Both the position numbers and the translations under genes were made by a program. 64,000 nt of DNA, taken from the NCBI RefSeq assembly GCF_022539315.1, contig NC_066323.1:8917219-8981218 (forward strand). Reading direction: 5' to 3'. A model generated the notes under the pieces. The model ran no database searches, had not been told where the DNA came from, and was given only the letters and a program-made list of their open reading frames with translations. Origin of the DNA: Serinus canaria (lineage: Eukaryota > Chordata > Aves > Passeriformes > Fringillidae). This document shows, piece by piece, positions 35,672 to 49,530 of the stretch. The stretch's first letter is position 1; every line of letters begins with the position of its first letter.

Positions 35672-38600
35672 CACTGCAACATAGAGCGCCAAGGGACTGT
35701 GGAAGAGAAGAGGGAGATGACAGCAGCACAATTTTGCTCAGATTCCTACAAATACAGGAAATACAGGCTGGGAAGGTTCACCTGTGAGCTAAAACTGCTA
35801 CAAGTCCATTTATTTGGGCAAGAAGTCTTTGAATACGAGTTAGAAATTGCAGGTGGGACTGATTTCACATTAAATCACTATTACTGGCAGGAAATCCCAG
35901 GCTTCCATATCCATCTTAGACTTTCAACAAGTTCCTTACAAAGTACATAAGGAAAGTAATCCTCAAGGAAAATAATCCTGCTCTCAGTTGCCCATGAATT
36001 TTGGAAACTCACTCAAGCCAAGTTGCCCAGTTTGCAGCACTTGACACTGTGCTAGGCAGACCTGCACACTCTGTCCTGAATATGTTACATCTGAATTTCA
36101 CGCAGCTGGCAAGGCAAAGTGTGAAAAGAAAGCTGAAAATAGCAAAGCATGCACATGTGGCAAGACAACAAACACAAATATCTAAACAATTTTTATATAT
36201 TAAGTATTTTAGGTCACTCTACTCCATAAGTATTAAAGAAGAGCAGGCAAAAAAAAACACATTAAGCAGTTGGGGGAGGCAGGTATCCCAGGAAAAATGA
36301 GGGTGTATTTCCCCACTCAGAAAATGGGGATGATATTGGGTTTACATGCACATGTGAGGACTAATGTTTTCAAATGCTTCAAAGCATTACTTCACTCACG
36401 AGGCCCTATCAGAAACAATAACACATCTGTGAGGTTTCCACAAAGAGAGGAAGGCTTTCCCTCTTCTTCCCATCCAGGCACCAAGGCTTAATCACAGATC
36501 ATGTTCAGGGTTTCAGAACCCCAGATTTCACAGCAGAAGCTCACATAATTAAAGACCAGCATTAGTTTATTCACAGTTGCTGCTTGAAATCAAGACAGCA
36601 TAGAAAGAAATGTCACACAGCTCTAAAAACAAAACACCAACTATATTTTATGTTGGGATAAAAAAAAAAAAAAATCTTATTTCCACACAAAGCTAACAGG
36701 CTCATCACTAAACAGAGCAATTATTGAAATCCTATTACAGATGACCTGAGACATCATTCAGTCGTATCACACCTGGAAATATCATCAGAACAGCAAAACA
36801 GAAGCAAAATCATGAATGACTCCACGCTTACAACCACGGCATAGCTGTCTCTTCATAATCTTCAGACACTTACTAATAAGAATTTTTGACAGTTTGGTTA
36901 TCGACGCCTTTCCAAAATTAGTTCATACCTTGGACAAAACATTTAAAACCGAAATTTCCACTACTTTAGAACCAAATTAGCTGGTTCCAAAATGTTTAGA
37001 TAATTGTCTGTTACAATAACAAAATCCTTTGCAGTTTTCATTAGAATTTATTCACTGAATTTGCCTCCAGCAGCAAAACTAGTTCACCAAGGTGTTCTCC
37101 AGAACCCTTCTGTGTGATTTTTTTCTTATTATGCAGCTTCATCGATAAACACACAATAGCAATGGTACCAAAAAAACTGATCTCTTTTAAAAAGTGAGCA
37201 CAAAACCTGCCACAACAGAAGACATTCTAGAAGGAAAGGCACAAGACCACCATCATTGGTCTGTCTCCAGGGAATTGGTATGTCTGCCTATTCCTGCTGG
37301 AAGACACAGGTTCCACACACCCCTACCTCTGATAAAATGCATCCTTCCCAGGGTTATTTCTTCTTCAGTTGTGCTCAGCTGCCCCAGTCAGAACCAGGCA
37401 CACACCATGCTGTGTGCTGCATCAAACCATACACTACATTGTGGATGTTCAACAGAACTTTTAGGAAGCTTCTGTTAAAGACAAAGCACATCAACAGAGG
37501 GGAATAGAGGAGCACAAGGTGACACAAAGATTGCATCTGGAGGGGGCCCATCTTAATGGAAGTCAAAGCAAACCAGGATCGCAAGGCACAGTAAAGATGA
37601 GTGAAGCTCAACATTTTGCTAAGGACTTATCTTGCTGCAGTGTTTCTTCTTCTTCCAGTGAAAACAATCAGGACACCAGGTGTCCTCCTGAAATAGGGCA
37701 GGGAATGGCTGCTGGCATTTGCGTCACCAGGATCTGCTCACATTACTCGGTGACGAATCTCATTAACCAGCAGCACCTCAAGCAAAAAGTCTAAAGCTCA
37801 GTTTGTTTGCCTTTTACCTTTAGCAACATGGCACACACTTCATTAAATTTTGAAGCAGTGTTTATTAGAAGAGTAAAATGCATCAGCATCCACCACCAGG
37901 CTTCTCAGCTTATTTTCATGACGTCAGTAGTCAGGTTTACTTAATCCAGTGAAAATATACATTGATTGAACATGGTCTCAGAGCATCTTCTGCAGCACTG
38001 AAAAATGGACTCAACACGAATGGAATATTTTTACTGCTTTCCCTCAGAAACAGATTTACCATCACCATAAAAAAGCCTTTCCCAGTGGTGGGAAGGGCTG
38101 GCCACAACAGAGTTCCCTGCTTCTTGATACCAGGTACCTTCTGGTCTGTTTTTCCTGCCCAGCAATGAATGCTGTTCTGTCAAAAGCTTTTCCACAGAAT
38201 GAATCAAAAGTTACACTCAATTGTTATAACTCAATTTAAAATGTAATGCAGGACATGGGACTAACACTGGGGGTTTCTGTTGTGCTATGTCCTTACAAGC
38301 TGAGTTTTGTTAACAAGAGATTTCAGGGCATACATCACCTGTACATAACCTCAACTTACAAAGCAGTTCAGGTTTTCCTTCCCTCTCTCAAAATTCATTA
38401 AAAAGTCTTACTTGAGCTGAGATGTTGTACACAAGTTCTCTGCCAAGAACAAATTTTTACAGCTTAGTTTTAAGCTCCTTTAAAAAAATCCAGAAATTTA
38501 TAATGGAAACACTGACAGTGCCCATAATCACAAGTACAGAAATTTTATTGCAATAGGTAGTTTGCATTCCATCCAAAAAGAAAAATTGGTCTCTCAATCA

Positions 38601-38746
38601 AATTCCACATGCATTCTGTAACAATGGCCAATTATGAGATCAGTAAAAACAGGTGCAAATAAAAAATACTGGGGATTTAAACAGTGACATGGCAGCATAA
38701 AGCCATCACCTTGGTCATTAAACTCTGATTGTGCAAGAGGCTTTGC

Positions 38747-38771
38747 TTTTTTTTTTTTTTTTTTTTTTTTT
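38747..38771. repeat. T25 homopolymer run
   Basis: Twenty-five consecutive T on the plus strand, equivalent to a poly(A) tract on the DIS3L2 sense strand. No polyadenylation signal, recognisable retrocopy body or clear target-site duplication flanks it. It is likely slippage, although a retroposed tail cannot be excluded. Confidence 0.9.
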
Positions 38772-41700
38772 AGAAAGTCTTGAATTACTTTATAACTCAC
38801 TTCTCCTGGGCAAACTCTTCTCCTAGTGATCATCACAGGCTAACTTGGCAAATCTTTGAATCATGCCTCCAAGTCCTAACAGCTTGGCCATTCCCAGATA
38901 TTAGTAATAAGGACTTCTATTCAGTTTTGTCAATTATGCCTCTTGCTTTAGCCTGATGAAGCCCACCACTACACATGTGCAGCACAGTCACACAACAGCC
39001 AGATATTCCCACTGACAGACTACCCTACAACTTATCCTGAGTTCTCTCCTCTGCCTCAGGAGACCTCCTGTGTGCCAGTAGGAAATGGATGGCTGTGCAC
39101 TGCAGCAAACTGCATCACACAGGCTATGAAAAAGCAGTGATGAGCTTCCTACATCCTCCATGCCCAGAAGAGTTAGTTGTACTTCAAACAGAAAGCATAA
39201 GGATTCACCTTTAGCAATACATTCCTCTCAATATTCTGAATACACTTCCAAGTTTCTTAAACATGCAGCAAAGACTGAAACACAAAATGCAGAAATACAA
39301 GAAAAACTATGCACTTGGTTATACTAAAAAAGTACAAAGCCAAGGTGCTAATGGGCCACGTGGGGAAGCAGAACAGCAACAAGTGTTAAGCCCATTCAAC
39401 ACTCTTACAAAATAAATCTAGAATCACAAAATTCAGAAGCACGGCTCAAAAACATGTGACTGTGAACTAGCCTTGACACCTGCTTATGTCATCAATAAAA
39501 TATTTAATATATGAAAAACACTGGGTTTTCAAAAGTGCCTAAACCAGCGCCGAAATGCGTTAGTCATCCAAGAAGAACTCTCACTTGAGCACTGGAAATT
39601 ACAGAACAAGGAAATCAAATCTTCACAAGGAAGCCAGCTCAAATGCTAAATCTGGACTGTGCTTACCTGCAAACATTCATTACCAACAATGATAGATTGC
39701 TAATCCTTTTAACCAGAGGGAAAAGACTATCCCTCCCCTGCAATACATTGTGTACAATTATTGGATCTGAGACAGGCAGCTACACTGGGCTTTCAGTACA
39801 TTCATTAAACAAGCCCAGGAAATTCAAAGCTGCTTCATACAGATCAAATGAACTCAAAGCAATCTTCACTTCTTCAGTCTTTCCCTCTGGGTAAAAGTAA
39901 GTATGGGTTGACATTTAATAATTTTCCTTACCTAGAAGTATTTATTTGAATAATACTTAGAAGTTAAACTGCAATACAGTAAATGTGTTAATGATAAATT
40001 GCATAAGCAATTTGACAAAAGGAAAAAGCACCCAGCAAAAAAGGCAGGCTGTTCCAAGAAATTAGGAAAGGAAATTTATGTTCATTACAACTATTAAAAT
40101 ATAAATTAAATAAGCTGATTCCATAACAACTTCTCCCATGTAACCTAAAAGGTCTTCAAAAGTATATTCTTGAAACTCCACAAGTGACAGCACTAAATCT
40201 CAGTTTCACTTCATCTCAGGGAAGTTTGGAAAGCAGCCTCTGGAAACAGAACTGCTGCTCTTCAACTCACCAATGGGTTTATGTTTATCTTGTTAAGAAA
40301 GAAAAAATTAGCCCTTTTATACACACATACTTTTAAGATAATACGATTTTCTTCACAGCTTCAAGTTAGGCACTGAAGTACTTTGTTATGATTAGTTTTA
40401 TCACATTGAATCCAAATGCTTTGGATTATTAACCAACTCTTCTGACAGGTCTCCAATAATGAAACACACCATACAGCTCACACTGACTCACCATTCATCT
40501 TAGCTGATAAAACAGGAAAGGAAGATGGCCAAAATCTCAGAGCATACCCAGGCAGACCTCAGCTTTAGGAAACCCCTTTGCTTTCTCACCAGCAAAAGGA
40601 GTTTATTTGTTGGCTTCAACATGGCAAACTTCACACTTGCCTGCTCCCATTCTACCCATTGATGACAGGTACCAGGGCTCAGACTATCAGTACCCAAAGC
40701 ACCTACATTGTCTTAAGAGCTAAGGACGCGTGAAAATCAAGTTAATGCCCTCTCCAGTAAAACATTAGATCCACCACTTCCTTATTGCTTAAAACCTCTT
40801 TGAATTCCCTTGTTTTGAAATACCAGTTGACTCTTGAAGCTAATTCACTGGTTTACCATGTGCCCTGCCACAACACCATCGGGAAAAGAAAACCCTTCAC
40901 GCAGCAGTTTGTCCTCAGGCTGCTGAGGATCCACATTGAAATCCCACTGCTCCATTTGGGACCCAAGTTACCACTTCCACCTCCACAGTTTGGCCATGCT
41001 GGGCTCTGACACTGAGGGATGGAGGATGTGCAGAGACAGAGTAAGTTAAGAAGTCACAGAGGGATGGAGATTGGCAATGTGAAGGTTCAAACATACACTC
41101 CCACCTCAGTCGACCCATTCTCACGCACAGACTGTGGAATAAAGCACTTCACAGCCCCTACTGCAATTACACAGCACTGGGTGAAATCAAATGACACGAG
41201 GAAGTTGCATGTAAGCCATTGGTAGCAATGCATTTCTTGTGCTTGAGCAACTCTAACAAGCCGGGGAATACTTGCTCCATCCCTGCAACACCCCCTTTCA
41301 GACATCAGCTTTTACAGTCCCTGATCCAAAACAAATTCAAAGGGACACAAGGTACACAAAATCATCCGGTGATAAGCATTTGTTCACAGCGAAACAATTG
41401 AGCGGAAGGATTTGTGTCGTTAAACACACAAAAGGTTATCGAGAACCCACCAGTTCACACCGACTCTTCCAGCTCCAGGGAGGGACAGGATCCCACCCCA
41501 CAACAATCACCTGTGCTGCCAGCCATCAGCAGACACCGCCAGGCACCTCCACCAAAGGCATCCTTCCCCTAAGGATTCAAACATTCAAACCCTCCCAGAG
41601 AGGCTTCTGCAGAACAAAGACTATTGGCAACACCAACTTCACACCAAGTGCATGATCAAACCTGCTTCCTTGTAAAATATTAACAGCATTCCACCAAAAT

Positions 41701-44700
41701 AAAACTAAGCAAGTTCTCAGTTCTTAACTAATAATTTTCCTTCTAATTTGACCACACTGTAAAGTTGCCTTTAAAACCTCCCACCAGTTATTTCACTGCA
41801 CCTTGCAGAGTCCTTGGAGTAAAATTAAATCTTCTACCCAAGCTCTGGGTTTGAATGGGTTTCATAATTTCTTAACAGAATATTACTTGATTTGCCTAAC
41901 ACAATCCATACAGCCCCAGTTTATCAAACCTTTAGTCTAGACTGTTAAAAATAAAGCCAATACTTCAGAAACTGGATGAAAATCAGTTTCACTTCTCACA
42001 CCATTCAACTGTGCGCCTCTTGTTTTCTTCTCTCATCATGGCTTTATGAGCTGCTCCCCCCAAATTACACTGCAAACGACACTGAAGAAAGCTATGGATC
42101 TGTAATTGAAAGATGGAACTCAGACTTCAAAACTACCAAGAGTATTCAACAATGAGCCAGGATCCATAAGCCCTAGAAGCACTGAGACCTGACCTAAAGA
42201 AAAACAGAAAGCTGCTATGGTGCTTTAGGGGTTGAGGTAAATTAATACATAAAACCGTCTCACTATAGAAACTTTCTCACCTGCATATTTGCAACAAGTC
42301 ATATAAAATACATGGATATTGCAACTGAGGTACTGTGAATCAAGCATGCTACAGTCCTCCCAGCAGAAAAAGTAGTCTGTCTTTGTTTAATGGTAAAACA
42401 CTGAATTTTTAGTAGTGCAAGTTAGTACAGCATATGAGCTCAAAAACTTGCAAGCTTCAGTTCATGTAATTATGTATTGTTTAGGAATTTAAACCACTAT
42501 TGTTTTCTTGGAACAGTCAAAAATTGCCACACAAACACCAGTGTACTCTTGACCTCCACAGGGAGTGGCTCATTCCCATCTGACATGCCAACAAACTGCT
42601 CAGGATGAAGTTTCCCCATCACAGGCTGAACACGCTCATCTCTCATATCAACACTGTCACGTGCATTTGTAGGATTTACTACATCCTAAAGGTATTCACC
42701 TCTAATGAACATTAACTTTTCCAAAGCAATCCCCAAAAGTTTAAATACATCCTAAAGACTACGAGTATTTCCTTCTCTTTTCATGCCCTCATAGCCAAGT
42801 GCAAGCACACGTATTGAAATTCCACCCTGCAGTCACCAGCTGCAGTCTCATAAGTAAGAGAAAATTCTTCAGGTAAGTCCTTCCACAGGTACAACATGAC
42901 GAAATGAAACATTTCAACATACAGCATTTTGCTTTAATTTGAGACAAATCACAGAGTAGACTTATCAAACTTTGTCCATAAAACACTGGCTTCAAAACAA
43001 ACCTCTGAGCTCAGTTTTCTGCCCCAAACAAGCTTTAATGTAGACTTGCACTTACCCCTCTAATCTTGTAACACAGAAAGGTTGACTAACCTCAGCTTTA
43101 ACCATAGTGTTAACACAAGCATAAACACCCTGTAATGTGTAATGCAGTAAGGCATGATTTAAACATTCCTCAGCAAAAATTTTAAAAAATAATCTCTGTC
43201 TATATTCATTTTCAGTTATCGATGATACATGAACAGCTCACTCATTTATTTTGTATTTATTTCTGCACAGTGAGAATATCAGAGCAACTGTGCTGGAAAA
43301 ATTTGACAATTTTGGGGTAGAACTTTTTTCACAACCATGGATTAAAAACATTTAATGCTTGGGAAGGTGTATTTTTATTGTGAAGAAAAGTTTATGTATT
43401 CCCCGTAAAGAAATAAAGCAACTTCCCCTGGCATATCTTAGGGAAGAGAAGTGATTTTGCTCACACATGGCTTTTCATTTCAGAGCTGAGGGGATGTAAC
43501 ACAGGCAGGAAAATACTTATTCCAATGCTGTTCTGACTGACCCTGAAAAACAGACCTGAAAATTTTTAAGAGGTGGCAGCAACTAATAAAGAAACACCTA
43601 TGGCATATTTTAAATAAAATGTTGATGTTTTTCATAATTTGTTTTTCAGTAACATAACCCTATAATGTACACTACATCAAGCTATGGATTCAGCTGAAAA
43701 AATATTTTACACTAGAAATGGTCAACAGAGTTTAAACACAGAGCATTTCTTGGGGTGTCTTGCTAGCCAGGACATAGGAACCATGCTACACCCTCCTCCC
43801 ATCTGCAAAGGGGAAGAGTTTTTTTCTTTAATAGACTGAAGGGCACAGAGCTGCTCATTAGAGGCAAGTATTTTCTCTCATCCTGGTCCCTCACCTCACC
43901 CAAGTGACATGGATCAACCTGTGCAACCAGCTACTTCCATGCGAGAATTTAAGACTGAGGCACAGTGCAGGGCATGGCACTGGGGCCAGGAGAGGCCTAG
44001 GAGGGAGCACACCCAGCCTGCTGAGAAGCAGAGGTGTTGAGGCAAGTCATGAAGACAAAAGGATCCGGATGTCAAGTATCCGAAGGAAGAGTATTTGACA
44101 AATACTTAGTGCTTTCTAAAGTAATCAGTCCTGAGCTGGTGAAACCACAGTGTTTAAGCAGAGGCTGATGTGCCAGTGTTGGGAGCTGTATTTCCTAATA
44201 CCTCAAAGCCCTGCAAAAAGAATTATGTCTATTTTGCTGTCTGTCATTTTGTACAACGCCCTTCCCTCGAGCACCGGTCCTCAGAACGCATTAGACATTG
44301 TTAGAGGAGATTATTTTAACTGCAGATTATTTTTTTATTATTTTTTTCCTTTCTTTCACAAAGCACTTAACAGAAATCAGTGCTTGGGAACTGGAGCTGA
44401 GGCTCAAAGACAAGCCTCAGGCCCCAGGACCATTCCCATGTCACTGAAGTTGGCTGCTGCAATGATGTGCCACTCATCCCCAAAAAAACAGTGCTGTTAA
44501 AGTGCTTGAGTGGCTTTGCAGGTCCAGAGGGCAGACAGCTGGATAATTGACCACTGGATAATGCTGACTCCTTCAGTGGCAAAAAGACAATGGCGGGAAA
44601 AATAAAAAATCAATTCTGACATGTCGTAGTGGTTTTTTGTTAGCAAAAAGTTTGCCCAAGGTCTCAATCAGCTCATAGGAAATTCCTGTGTAGCTGGAGA

Positions 44701-45130
44701 CACTGCCCAGCTACAAGGCCAGCCTTCCCCTCCCAGCTTTTCCTTTACTTGACAGCCACAGCTGCCACCACACCTAGTCTTTGGACTCCGCTGTATCTCA
44801 GCACTGATAGGAGTCACCCCATGGGAAAGTAGGATAGTGGGACTGATGTCAGGTACCATGAAGAGCATTTTCCTTTTCTACTTCAAAAATTTTGAACCTT
44901 ACAGGAGCCACCCCACTCCTATGCTATTTTTTGAGTTCCTACAAATGAATTTTAACAATGCATATCCTGCCAGGAAACGTTACCATGCATTAGTGATAAA
45001 GCATTAGGTAAAAAGGTAAATTCAGTTTCCAAGACACGAATCTCAGCCGATAAACACATTACATCCACAGCTCAACAATTGTGCAGAGAAGAAAAGGAAT
45101 AAAGCATTTTAGGGAAAGCTTCAGGAATAT

Positions 45131-45147
45131 GGGTGGGGAGGGGGGGG
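45131..45147 (+). other. Potential G-quadruplex
   Basis: The run gggtggggaggggggggtg gives four tracts of at least three G with one- or two-base loops. It is on the template strand of DIS3L2, so the pre-mRNA would carry the C-rich complement. Confidence 0.6.
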
Positions 45148-48100
45148 TGACAACAAGAAAGAGTAGATAAAGTAATGCCATCCTGTCAAAATACTGCTCA
45201 GACTATGCATGAAGCACAGCTGTGAAATTAAACCAGGTTAAACTAATGGCCATCCATTAACCTTGGCTATGTCTACATGGTACAACACAGACCTGAAGAG
45301 CAGCTCAGGCACCAGATGTCTTGCCAACACAGAACTCTCTCATGGCACCAGCTCCCTGCTCAGCTGGATAAATAAACTAGAGCCAGACGAGCCATTCATT
45401 CTCCTTCAGAGGTGATGCTGCACAGCTCTGCAGTCCAGAAGGCAGCAACTCTGCTGCCAGCCAGGTAACACAGCCAGGCACAGTCACCGGAAAGGAGTGC
45501 TGGGACATTCCCCCTGGATGCTGCTCTAATATGGAGATAGTGCAAGGAAGCTGCCTCTCTAACACCAGCAAGCCAGTTGTACATTTAAGGGCCAGCTGCA
45601 AGACAAAGGCTGGAGGGAAAGGCATTGCAAAGCTCTGCAGCTGCCAGACTGCTCTGCCCAGAGCACAAGCCTAAAGGTCAGGGCAAGAAAGGGACTCTTC
45701 CAATGAGCAGAGAGCTGTTCCCAAGGCAGTCGAGCTGTGCAGGACATGGTCCCACAGGACTGTCAGACACAGCTGGGCTATGCCCAGACCTGTTGTTCAC
45801 AGACCCTTTAGAGAGGATGCTTGTCAAGGGATAAGCTCTCAGACTCTCATCAAAGGGAGAAGAGCTACAAGTCCAAACCCAAGCCAGACCATCACAGCAG
45901 TTGTAGTTACTGCAAGAGGCTACAGCTGCAAACCTGATCCTCACAGAGGAAAAAGAAAAACTAGCCAATCTAACATCAAAAGGGGCGATAAAACCTGGCG
46001 GAAATTTACTTTACTGCAAAAAAATTCAAGGAGGGCACAGAGGTGAGTGACCTAGCTACTGTCCTTGAGACTTTTACCAGAAGTCCCCACGCCCTGAACA
46101 GTCATTAGGTCAGGAAGAAAGAAAAGCTGCTGAAATATTCCTTCCACTTCACACAAGTCCTTTGGACTTTCCCCAGATAGCACCAACCTGGCAAACATTA
46201 CACCATGAAGGATTGAAAGAGATCACAAGAGAGATGCCAGTTTCTATAGAGCTTGCCAGCAAAAGTAGCCAATGCTCATTCCAGCAAACAAGCCAAAAGC
46301 AAGGAGACTGAGAAGAAAAGGACATCCTGGCAGCTAATTAGTGAAAGCAAAACAGTCAGGACTTCCAAGCACCAACAAGAACTAAGCAGGATACACAACT
46401 TTATGCAGGATTTTTTTCAGACAGAACAGAGAACCTGTCTGGGGAATTCTTCACCAGTCACTTTTTGCGACCAAAATACACAAGCACTAATTAGATCATG
46501 CCAAGACTTCACTTTCACACTTCCAAAGCTGCTCAATTAAAAGTATGTGTTTTGGCACTGCTCTCTGTTTCAAAACAATTTAGACAAAGCTAAAAACAAA
46601 GAAATGCTTCAACCCCAGGAGGTGACACAGCTGAAGATGGATGAATCAATAGCATACTGGAAACCTAAAAAGCTCATAAGCAACACAGACAGACCTACTT
46701 TCATGAAGCAGATATTGCCTGATATGACAGAACACAGAAAACAAAAATAAACCTACAAGGAGAAAGAAATAAAAATAGTGAGAAAGTAAGGAAATTGCTT
46801 TTTTCAGCAAAGTTGGTAGATCAGTTCTGCCTTGCAGTATTTTCTTAGATCGTTACCAGCACTTTTTGAAGAGCCTCCAGGTAGTTAAGGCTGGTGTAAA
46901 AACTGGAAAGTGCAGGTAGAACCTGGGACCTTCAAAAACCCTCACCAGATGTCTTACCAGCGAGCACATGCTGGGGAATGATGTCATGTCCACAGCTACT
47001 GAAGCTGAGAGGAATTTGTGGGAAAAGATAATCAGGAGGAATTCTAATTTCTCTTTCAGTGCTCTGAGTGGCACTTTTTAAATAAGAAACTTGATTTAAA
47101 GTATCAGTTGCAATTCTTCAAGATGCTTCAGAAACAGAGACTGTCACAGCTACAGCTGCCAGGATACTGATTTGTATATTGAAGGATAATCCCAAATAGC
47201 AAGCAAGAAAGACTTCCTGTGTTAGCAGTGTGAAGAAAACTGCTATTGATGCACATAAGTCACTGACCACCTTGCGCTGCATGACAGTGCACCAAGACCA
47301 GACTCATGCCCAATTCTTGTGATGTGCACAGCAGTTAGGACATAAGCTTCAGAAATCTGAGGAGAAGAGATCCCCCTCAAAGCAAGTAACACCACAAAGC
47401 CAGGCTAGGAGAAAGTGGGAGGCCAGGAGATCTCCTCAGCCTGGCTGCACTTTGCCTCATCTGGAGGAAGATACAGGAAGAGTGTCTGGGAGAAGGCAAA
47501 ACTGTTCCAGCTCTCTGAAGGAGCAGCATGCTGACTCAAAACCTACCTATTAGACTGCAGATACCTTTATCTTAGATGGTTACAAATTACCAACAAGAAA
47601 TCTAATGCATCCCATCCCTGATGACAAATATCCTCCTTATCTCTGAGAACCACACGGTTATAAATGAGGTCCCACATCCTACCCCAAAGAACCTGTTGTA
47701 GAAAAATCCCTGTCACTCCTCCAGCAGCTGCAATTCTTCATTTACATAAATCACCTCTATTTTAGATTCCTTGTCCCTCTGATTTATGGCCTTAAGAAAA
47801 ATAAACATGAGTTAAGGAAACAAGGGAAAAGATTTAATGAGCCAACCTCAGTAGTTTGGACCACATGGAAATACTGTGGCCAATTGCTGTTTCTCTGACA
47901 GTCAATAACAAGAGCAAACATGCAAACAGATATGTAGAAGTTTTCCTATTCTTCAGAACTTAGCGATACAGTCCAAAACCACATCACCTCAGGACTTAAA
48001 GATCATCAGGCTTTTAGTGTTGTAGCAGCTCTTCATTTCACCAGCTATCAAGCTAAATTAGGAATATAGCCTTCTTGAAAAAAAGAGAGTATGACATTCA

Positions 48101-48966
48101 CTGTACCAAGTTTAGGCCAGATGAAACTTTTAGTATCAGTACAGTTGATTTAAATTTATTCCTAATTATGCAGATCAGAAAGAAACCCAGACTAAGAAAA
48201 TCTGGACAGCCTCTCAAGAAAGCATTTATAAAAATTTAAGTGAGTTTAATGTTTAATGCATGACTTTCTAAAAACCAATCCCATCACAACAACAGGTATC
48301 CTGACTCTTATAAGGTGCAGGCTCCAAATACTCATGTGATATCACCAAATAAGTCTCCAAACTGGCAAAAAACAAACAGTTCTAAGAAATACTAATTCCA
48401 CAGGAACCAAGAACTAAGAAAAGTACAAAATGATAGTGGTTATATAAGAGATTGGATTAAGAATAATCTACTGTGATGTGTGCATATTTACAGAAGACTT
48501 GGAAGAACAAAGTTTAAAACAGTCACTTGAAGAAAAGTTAGTTGTTAAAGGAAACAATTTGCTGTACTAGATTATATTTATGTGACCAAGAAAAAAGTAG
48601 TGAGCAGGAGCAGACACCAGGTATTAAATGCTGGCTTGACTCCTCTTCTAAAGTAAGATCAGCTGTCCCAAGAGCATTTCCCCCAATGCAAGATGAAGCT
48701 CTTTGAGCAACGCACGCTGAAGTTTAGCAGTATCTCACACAGCCTAAACTCACCCTCATCTGCTATTATTACACTGGGGATGTAACAACTGACCACATGT
48801 CATGAATGATTATTTAATGTTTAATTGTTCACCTAAGAGAAACGTTTTATCTTATTCTGTGCCTGTGCAGCCAAACCACAGCTGCAATGTGACTCTGTCT
48901 GTGCTGGTAGGACAGGATGCAGACAGTCAGTAAAAAGAAGTTTGTCTTCCTACCTAACCAAGCAAT

Positions 48967-49530
48967 TTGCCTTTTAATATCACTCTTACTCAGCACAGAA
49001 GGAGGAAGAATAAAAGGAATATTAGACTCTTCAAAAACTCTGTATTGTACCTTTCTTGTGATTTTATTACTCAGGATCCTGGTTTTGGCTTTACCATCAG
49101 AGAGACAGAGGCAGGAAAGGCCCTCCTCAGGAAGGCAAAGTTGCTTGCATCCAAAAGGCTGGTGTTTCTGCCTCCTCGCTTCCCACATGCAGGGGGAGCA
49201 AGGGCCGAATGCAGCACTGGGTCATGGCAATCTCACAGAATCCAGATCATTACAGTAATTATATCATTATACACCATAAAGGGCATGCCAGTGCTTGCTA
49301 TTAAAACTGACTGTGTTAAGATGTCAGTTGATTCACTTCAAGTGATATTTGATTACCAAAATGTGATAACGACATCTGTGAGAAAGCAAACGCAATGCCA
49401 CATATGTCTCAGTGAGCAGCACTTCCTATTCTCTCAGCTTTTCTGCTTCCAATCTACTGCATTGCTACTCCATACCCAGCCAGTTTGCAGCTCAGCAAAG
49501 CCTGGGAAGAGCCATGCCAGCTCACAGTGA
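48967..49530 (+). other. Unrecognised 187-codon open frame in intron
   Basis: A plus-strand open frame beginning MPFNITLTQHRRRKNK, overlapped by a 113-codon frame on each strand (48917-49258 plus, 48847-49188 minus). No known domain, splice context or codon pattern supports translation. It is probably a stop-poor segment or the remnant of an old insertion. It is listed because it is the second-longest open frame in the window. Confidence 0.15.

Noticed and set aside
44090..44106. Inverted repeat agtattt-gac-aaatact
   Set aside because: Seven-base arms are expected many times by chance in a window this size.
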